NCBI GenBank assembly: GCA_964592645.1
Contig: CAZQFV010000032.1
Location: forward strand, 1-34,679
From: CAZQFV01 sp964592645
GTDB lineage: Bacteria > Chloroflexota > Chloroflexia > DTKN01
Reading direction: 5' to 3'
DNA length: 34,679 nt
A program made the translations under genes and the position numbers. The notes below the pieces were generated by a model that saw only the letters and a program-made list of their open reading frames with translations, did not search any database and was not told the DNA's origin. Position 1 is the first letter of the stretch. The number at the start of each line of letters is the position of its first letter. This document shows, one piece after another, positions 30,436 to 34,679 of this stretch.

Positions 30436-30460
30436 CACCCGCCCGATTTTGTGTTATAAT
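30432..30460 (+). promoter_or_regulatory. Extended -10 promoter of the UMF1-type transporter gene
   Basis: A perfect TATAAT (30455-30460) preceded by TGT (30452-30454), an extended -10 element. The -35 candidate TCAACA (30432-30437) is poor and overlaps the prmC -35 box, so the extended -10 probably compensates. Confidence 0.65.
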
Positions 30461-30493
30461 GAGGGCATTCCGATCGATCGCAGAGGAGGATGT

Positions 30494-31843
30494 ATGCCGC
30501 ACGTCACCGGTACGCCCCGTTCCACCCGTCGCGAGCGCTGGGCCTGGTACCTCTACGACTTTGGCAACTCCGCTTACGCCTCCGTTGTCCTCCTGGCGGT
30601 GTACTCGGCCTACTTCAAGAACAAGGTGGTCGGCGGCGCGCAAGGCTCGTTCCTGTGGGGCCTGGCCGTGGGCATCGCCATGCTGGTGGTAGCCCTCACC
30701 GCGCCCATCCTGGGCACCTTGGCCGATTTCTCGGCATCGAAGAAGCGCTACCTCCTCTTTTACACCGCGATGGCCTGTCTCTTCACCGGGCTGCTCTTCC
30801 TGACGCGCCCGGGGACCACCGTCTTGGCCGTAGTGTTCTTCATCCTGGCCGAGATCGGCTACCGCAGCGCCCAGGTGTTCTACGACGCCCTGCTGCCCGA
30901 GATCGCCGAGCCGGAAGAGATCGGGCGCGTGGGCGGCATCGGCTGGGCCATCGGCTCGGCCGGCGGCATCGCCATCCTGCTGCTGGTCCTGCCGCCGCTG
31001 ATCCTGACCCAGAAGGTCTGGCTCGACCCGGCGCAAACCCCCTGGATGGTGCGCCTGTCCCTTCTCGTGACCGCCGCCTTCTTTGCCCTTTTCTCCTTAC
31101 CCCTTTTCCTGTGGCTTCGCGAGCGCGCCCGGCCCCAGGCGCTGCCACCCGGCGAAACGTTCGTCACCGTGGCCTTCCAAAGGCTCTGGCGCACCTTCCA
31201 GTCGGTCCGGCGCTTCCGGGAGCTGTTCAAGTTCTTTATCGCCTTCCTGATCTATAACGACGGCATCATCATCACCCTGGACTTTGCCGCCATCATCGGG
31301 GCTACCCTCTTTGGCATGGCCGAGCAGACGCTGATCGTCTTTGTCATCGTCGTCCAGGCCACCAATGTGGCAGGCGCCTATTTCTTCGGCCGGCTGGCCG
31401 ACCGGGTCAGCAGCAAGCGCTCCCTGCTGCTGGCGATCCTGATGCTGATCGGCGTCGTCGTCGCCCTCTACTTTACGCAGACGCTGACCGGCTACTTTAT
31501 CGTCGGCTCGGTGGCCGGGTTCGCCATGGCCGGCGCCCAGGCCGTCAGCCGCTCCATGGTGGCGGCGATCAGCCCTCCCGGCCAGAGCGCCGAGTTCTTT
31601 GGCTTCTTTGCCGTGGCCGGCCGCACCTCCTCTTTCATCGGGCCGTCCGTCTTCGGCTGGGTCGTCGTGCTGGCCACGAACTGGTACGCCGCCCGGGGGC
31701 TGGCCGCCGCCGCGGCCGAGCAGTCCGGCCTCCGCCTGGCCCTCTTTGCCATCGTCGCCTTCCTGGCCGTGGGGCTGCTGCTCCTGCTCCTGGTCAACGA
31801 GCGTCGGGCCCGTCGCGCGGCCCTGGTCGAGGACGAGCTCTAG
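30494..31843 (+). CDS. MFS transporter, UMF1/Atg22-like family
   Basis: A 449-aa polytopic membrane protein of the major facilitator superfamily. The start R-R-E-R-W-A-W-Y-L-Y-D-F-G-N-S-A-Y-A (12-29) is diagnostic of the UMF1/Atg22-like branch. About 11-12 hydrophobic helices follow, with a loop 2-3 motif L-A-D-F-S-A-S-K-K-R-Y near residues 75-85 and L-A-D-R-V-S-S-K-R-S in the second half. Yeast Atg22 exports amino acids from the vacuole; bacterial substrates are unknown. The ATG at 30494 has AGGAGG (30484-30489) 4 nt upstream; an ATG at 30490 is out of frame. It precedes the acyltransferase gene by 14 bp, so they form an operon. Confidence 0.9.
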   Translation: MPHVTGTPRSTRRERWAWYLYDFGNSAYASVVLLAVYSAYFKNKVVGGAQGSFLWGLAVGIAMLVVALTAPILGTLADFSASKKRYLLFYTAMACLFTGLLFLTRPGTTVLAVVFFILAEIGYRSAQVFYDALLPEIAEPEEIGRVGGIGWAIGSAGGIAILLLVLPPLILTQKVWLDPAQTPWMVRLSLLVTAAFFALFSLPLFLWLRERARPQALPPGETFVTVAFQRLWRTFQSVRRFRELFKFFIAFLIYNDGIIITLDFAAIIGATLFGMAEQTLIVFVIVVQATNVAGAYFFGRLADRVSSKRSLLLAILMLIGVVVALYFTQTLTGYFIVGSVAGFAMAGAQAVSRSMVAAISPPGQSAEFFGFFAVAGRTSSFIGPSVFGWVVVLATNWYAARGLAAAAAEQSGLRLALFAIVAFLAVGLLLLLLVNERRARRAALVEDEL

Positions 31844-31857
31844 GAAGGAGGGCCTCT

Positions 31858-32595
31858 GTGTCGGAAGATACTCGGGTCCGCTACCCCCGCCGCCGGTTCA
31901 TCCGCACCCTCCTGAAGGCTTGGGCCCACATATCGTGGGCCCTGCTGACCGATCTGCAAATCGTTGGCCTGGAAAACTGTCCGCGGGAGGGTCCGCTGAT
32001 CGTCGTGGCCAACCACTTTCACTTCGCCGACCCCGTGCTGATGGTCCGCGTGGCTCCCTGGAAGCTGGACTTTTGGGGCGGGTTCCACATGCCCGACGCC
32101 CCGCCGCTGTTGGCTTGGATCCCCAAGGCCTGGGGCTACTACCATGTCCACCGCGGCGGGTACTCCCGCGAGGCCATCCGGGCCGGCGAGGCCGTCTTGA
32201 AGCAGCGCGGTATCCTGGGCATCTTTCCCGAGGCCGGCAGTTGGGCCGGCCTGCTGCGCAAGCCGCGGCGGGGCACCGCTTTCCTGGCCAGCCGCACCGG
32301 GGCGCCGATCCTGCCCATGGGCTTCGACGGGCTGGCCGACATCTTTCCTATGCTGCGGCGGGGCCGGCGAGCCCGCATCACCGCGCGCATCGGCCGGGTT
32401 TTTGGCCCCTTTAGCGCACCGGAGGAGGGCCCCGAACACCGCCGACTGCTGGACGAGATCGGCGACGAGATCATGCGCCACATCGCCGCGCTGATCCCGC
32501 CCGAGAAGCACGGCGTCTACTCCAGCGACCCCGCGCTCCGGGCCCAGGCCGAGCGCATCCGGCCCTACCCCTGGGCCAAGGCGCCGGACATCTAG
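31858..32595 (+). CDS. plsC: 1-acylglycerol-3-phosphate acyltransferase-like protein (PlsC family)
   Basis: A 245-aa lysophospholipid acyltransferase. Motif I is N52-H53-F-H-F-A-D58 (the HX4D catalytic pair). Motif III is F123-P-E-A-G-S-W, where classical PlsC has F-P-E-G-T-R-S, so the Arg that contacts the glycerol phosphate is absent. Motif IV is near A-P-I-L-P-M-G. A membrane-associating N-terminal helix covers about 14-32. Members of this subgroup probably acylate lysophospholipid, but substrate choice could differ from E. coli PlsC. The GTG at 31858 follows AAGGAGG. Its stop lies 7 bp from the stop of the converging LysM/M23 gene with no hairpin between. It could use acyl groups activated by the nearby FakA system. 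Confidence 0.85.
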   Translation: MSEDTRVRYPRRRFIRTLLKAWAHISWALLTDLQIVGLENCPREGPLIVVANHFHFADPVLMVRVAPWKLDFWGGFHMPDAPPLLAWIPKAWGYYHVHRGGYSREAIRAGEAVLKQRGILGIFPEAGSWAGLLRKPRRGTAFLASRTGAPILPMGFDGLADIFPMLRRGRRARITARIGRVFGPFSAPEEGPEHRRLLDEIGDEIMRHIAALIPPEKHGVYSSDPALRAQAERIRPYPWAKAPDI

Positions 32596-32602
32596 GGGAG
32601 AG

Positions 32603-33964
32603 CTACTGCAGATAGTCCAGCGGATTGCAGTTGCTGCCGTTGTAGCGGATCTCGAAGTGGACGTGGGGGCCGGTGCAGTTCCCCGTGCAGCCCATGTAGC
32701 CGATCAACTGGCCGCGCTCGACCCACTGGCCGCTGCTGACCTCGGGCTGCTGGGCCATGTGGCCGTAACGGGTGACCCAGCCATCGCCGTGGTCGATCTC
32801 GACCATGTAGCCGTAGCCGCTGTACCAGCCGGCGCCGGTGACCGTGCCGGCCGCCGAGGCGTAGAGCGGCGTGCCCCAGGGAGCGGCGATATCGAGGGCA
32901 TTGTGCCAGCGCTTCCCGGTCCAGCCAAAGCGGTCGGTGATGCGGCCGCTGGCCGGCCAGGAGAAGCGTTCCCCGCCCGGCAGGGAAGCGTAGCCTGGGG
33001 CGCTCAGGCGGAACGGCCGGGCCGCGGGGGCCGTCGGCGGACGCGGGATGGGCTTGGAGGCCCCTGGGATATAGAGCTCCTGTCCCTCGACCAGGGTGTA
33101 GGGCTCGCGCAGGTTGTTGGCCGCGTAGGCGATCATGTTGCCCTTGCGCACCTTGAACGCCTCGGCGATGCTGTCCAGGGTGTCGCCCGCCTTGACCTTG
33201 TAGAGCAGACCGTCGACAGGGGGGATGCGGAGCAGTTGATCGATGGACAAAAGGTCGGCGCTCTTGAGTCTGTTGTACCAGTAGAGCGTCTCGATGCTAA
33301 CGCCGTACTGCACGGCGATCGAGATCAACGTGTCGCCCGGCTGCACCGTATAGGTGAGCACCTCGCTGCGCCGGGACAACAAGCCGCCAGGTTCCTCCTG
33401 CACTTCCGGCCAGGACTCCTCGATGCTCGCCCGGGGCCGCTGCACGACCAGCGGCAGCGCCGGGATGCTCTGGTAGGCGTCGAGGATGCCTTCGGCCTCG
33501 TTTGTCGACCGATACCATTGCCAGGAGAAAGTGTCCCCTGCGCTCTGGTTGGTCTGCACAGGCTGGGCCAGGACCCCCTGGAAGCCGCCGCCGGCGAAGA
33601 GGATCACCAGGAGCGCGGCCAGGCCCAGGTGGCTCAACAGGCGGGGCCAGGCGCGCAGAGCCAGGCGCCCCCGGCCCGGGGCGCCGACGGCCCCCTGCCG
33701 GCGCGTCCTTGCCTGGCGCAGCTGCTCTCCCCAGAGGGGCGGGCCGTAGGGCCAGGCCCTTTGCGCCGCGGAACGCGCCTGCTGCAGCCAAACGCCAAAA
33801 GCGGACAGCCAGCGCTGCCCGCGGGATGGAAGAGCGATACCGCTGAATTGGTCGAGAGAGCTTCGCGCCTCGGCGAGGGCTTCGTAGAGCCGCTCGCGGG
33901 CCGAAAGCCGCGCGGCCGGCCGGGGGTTCTCCAGGCCATGTGCCCACGGCCAACTTTGTGCCAT
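32603..33964 (-). CDS. LysM-domain M23 peptidase (LytM-like)
   Basis: A 453-aa envelope protein that likely cuts peptidoglycan cross-bridges. Residues 1-105 are cytoplasmic, basic and helical; a single membrane helix spans about 111-130, so the rest is outside. Two LysM domains lie at about 203-248 and 253-300 (Y-T-V-Q-P-G-D-T-L and Y-K-V-K-A-G-D-T-L starts), which bind glycan. The M23 domain (about 335-453) keeps the metal ligands H354-x3-D358 (W-H-N-A-L-D-I) and H434-x-H436 (P-H-V-H-F-E), plus the catalytic-region R-Y-G-H402. The long cytoplasmic N-terminus is uncommon for this class. The ATG at 33964 has AAAGGAG about 9 nt upstream. Confidence 0.94.
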   Translation of the reverse strand: MAQSWPWAHGLENPRPAARLSARERLYEALAEARSSLDQFSGIALPSRGQRWLSAFGVWLQQARSAAQRAWPYGPPLWGEQLRQARTRRQGAVGAPGRGRLALRAWPRLLSHLGLAALLVILFAGGGFQGVLAQPVQTNQSAGDTFSWQWYRSTNEAEGILDAYQSIPALPLVVQRPRASIEESWPEVQEEPGGLLSRRSEVLTYTVQPGDTLISIAVQYGVSIETLYWYNRLKSADLLSIDQLLRIPPVDGLLYKVKAGDTLDSIAEAFKVRKGNMIAYAANNLREPYTLVEGQELYIPGASKPIPRPPTAPAARPFRLSAPGYASLPGGERFSWPASGRITDRFGWTGKRWHNALDIAAPWGTPLYASAAGTVTGAGWYSGYGYMVEIDHGDGWVTRYGHMAQQPEVSSGQWVERGQLIGYMGCTGNCTGPHVHFEIRYNGSNCNPLDYLQ

Positions 33965-33996
33965 GAATCAGATCTCCTTTATAAGCTACACCGTTT

Positions 33997-34025
33997 ACCA
34001 TACTACAAAGGGTAACTTTTGTCAA
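33997..34025 (-). promoter_or_regulatory. Promoter of the LysM/M23 gene
   Basis: On the minus strand, TTGACA (complement of 34020-34025), a 17-nt spacer and TATGGT (complement of 33997-34002). Confidence 0.7.
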
Positions 34026-34031
34026 GTGGGC

Positions 34032-34060
34032 TTGACCGGAAAGCGGCTTTGCGCTACCAT
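34032..34060 (+). promoter_or_regulatory. Promoter of the terminal HD-domain gene
   Basis: TTGACC (34032-34037), a 17-nt spacer and TACCAT (34055-34060). It is divergent from the LysM/M23 promoter, with 6 bp between the -35 boxes. Confidence 0.62.
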
Positions 34061-34102
34061 GGCCCCAGGAAATCCGGTCCGCTAGCGAGATAGGAGAGAC
34101 CG

Positions 34103-34678
34103 ATGGAACCCACGCGCGATCAAGCCTGGAGCCTGTTGAACGAGTTCACCAAGAACCCCAACCTGATCAAGCACGCTCTGGCCGTGGAGGCGGCCATGCG
34201 CGCCTACGCCCGCCACTTCGGCGAAGAAGAAGAGCCCTGGGCCGTCGTCGGGCTGATCCACGACTTTGACTACGAGCAGCACCCGACGATGGAGGAACAT
34301 GTCTGGGCCGGGATCAAGATCCTGCGAGAGCGCGGCTGGCCCGAACAGGTTATCCAGACGGCGGCCAGCCACGCTTCCTACACCGGCATCCCGCGCGACA
34401 CGCGCATGGCCCAGGCCCTCTTCGCCGTGGACGAGCTCACCGGCCTGATCGTGGCCGTGGCCCTCGTCCGCCCCTCCAAGAGCATCCTGGACGTCACCGT
34501 GGAGTCGGTCAAGGGCAAGTGGAAGGACAAGGCCTTTGCCCGCGGCGTCAACCGGCAGGAGGTCGAGGAAGGCGCCGCGGCACTGGGCATCCCCCTGGAC
34601 GAGCACATCGGCATCGTGCTGCGGGGGCTGCAGGCCATCGCCGACGAACTGGGCCTGCGCGGCAAACCCGCGGCCTGA
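34103..34678 (+). CDS. HD-domain (HDIG-type) hydrolase
   Basis: A 191-aa HD-superfamily phosphohydrolase, distinct from the HD protein at 18958. Metal ligands are H24 (N-L-I-K-H-A-L-A-V), L-I-H53-D54-F-D-Y, H66, H90 (A-S-H-A-S-Y) and D110 (A-V-D-E-L-T-G-L). The sequence A-V-D-E-L-T-G-L-I near 108-116 is typical of the small HDIG proteins found next to unrelated genes in many bacteria. The substrate is unknown, and no signal or membrane region is present. The ATG at 34103 follows AGGAG. The gene ends one base before the window edge, so downstream partners cannot be seen. Confidence 0.9.
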   Translation: MEPTRDQAWSLLNEFTKNPNLIKHALAVEAAMRAYARHFGEEEEPWAVVGLIHDFDYEQHPTMEEHVWAGIKILRERGWPEQVIQTAASHASYTGIPRDTRMAQALFAVDELTGLIVAVALVRPSKSILDVTVESVKGKWKDKAFARGVNRQEVEEGAAALGIPLDEHIGIVLRGLQAIADELGLRGKPAA

Positions 34679-34679
34679 G

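Noticed and set aside
1..34679. tRNA or rRNA genes
   Set aside because: I found no cloverleaf-like segments or rRNA-like stretches in the intergenic regions, which are all short.

Overview
The window is a GC-rich, gene-dense bacterial chromosome segment with 29 protein-coding genes that I can support. I see no rRNA, tRNA, CRISPR array, insertion sequence or phage gene. Several features point to an uncultured member of the Chloroflexota (Anaerolineae/Caldilineae-like). These are two tandem Agl23-type (TIGR03663-like) GT-C glycosyltransferases, one with an NHL propeller; a bacterial eRF1/VLRF1-like protein; secreted proteins full of Ig-like repeats, one ending in VYLPLVER; and an asp23-fakA-degV-degV operon beside rpmB. 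The phylum assignment is inference, since no marker tree could be run.

Layout. 1-4168: a TraR/DksA-type regulator with a strong terminator, a solitary family-5 solute-binding lipoprotein, and a two-gene unit made of a squalene-cyclase-like repeat protein and a DUF5680 protein. 4286-7116: an O6-alkylguanine methyltransferase (ogt) converging on a large unrecognised protein, with both stop codons inside a 3 x 39-bp tandem palindromic repeat. 7221-15232: a metallophosphoesterase running into recF, which lies downstream of two large membrane glycosyltransferases. 15241-19629: a compact five-gene operon of little-known function (53-aa protein, 561-aa protein, HEAT-repeat protein, PIG-L deacetylase-like, HD hydrolase) closed by a long hairpin. 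19640-21317: a VLRF1/eRF1-like protein with a zinc ribbon, followed by DUF2889. 21344-25149: two secreted proteins, one H-lectin-like and one with an M23 domain and many Ig-like repeats. 25275-29185: asp23-fakA-degV-degV, a fatty-acid kinase system in which one DegV protein has lost its hallmark residues. 29179-32595: rpmB (zinc-type L28), prmC, a UMF1-type transporter and a PlsC acyltransferase. 32603-34678: a LysM/M23 cell-wall hydrolase and an HD hydrolase.

Themes. Lipid and envelope functions recur: fatty-acid kinase plus acyltransferase, two peptidases of the LytM type, two glycosyltransferases and Asp23. Translation-linked genes are L28, PrmC (which methylates release factors) and the eRF1-like protein. 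Seven divergent gene pairs have back-to-back sigma70-type promoters whose -35 boxes lie within about 26 bp of each other or overlap. Nearly all fit TTGnnn-17-TAtAaT, which helps to fix start codons. The best candidates for undescribed biology are the five-gene operon at 15381-19584, the eRF1-like/DUF2889 pair, the degenerate FakB paralogue, and the repeat that supplies stop codons to two converging genes.
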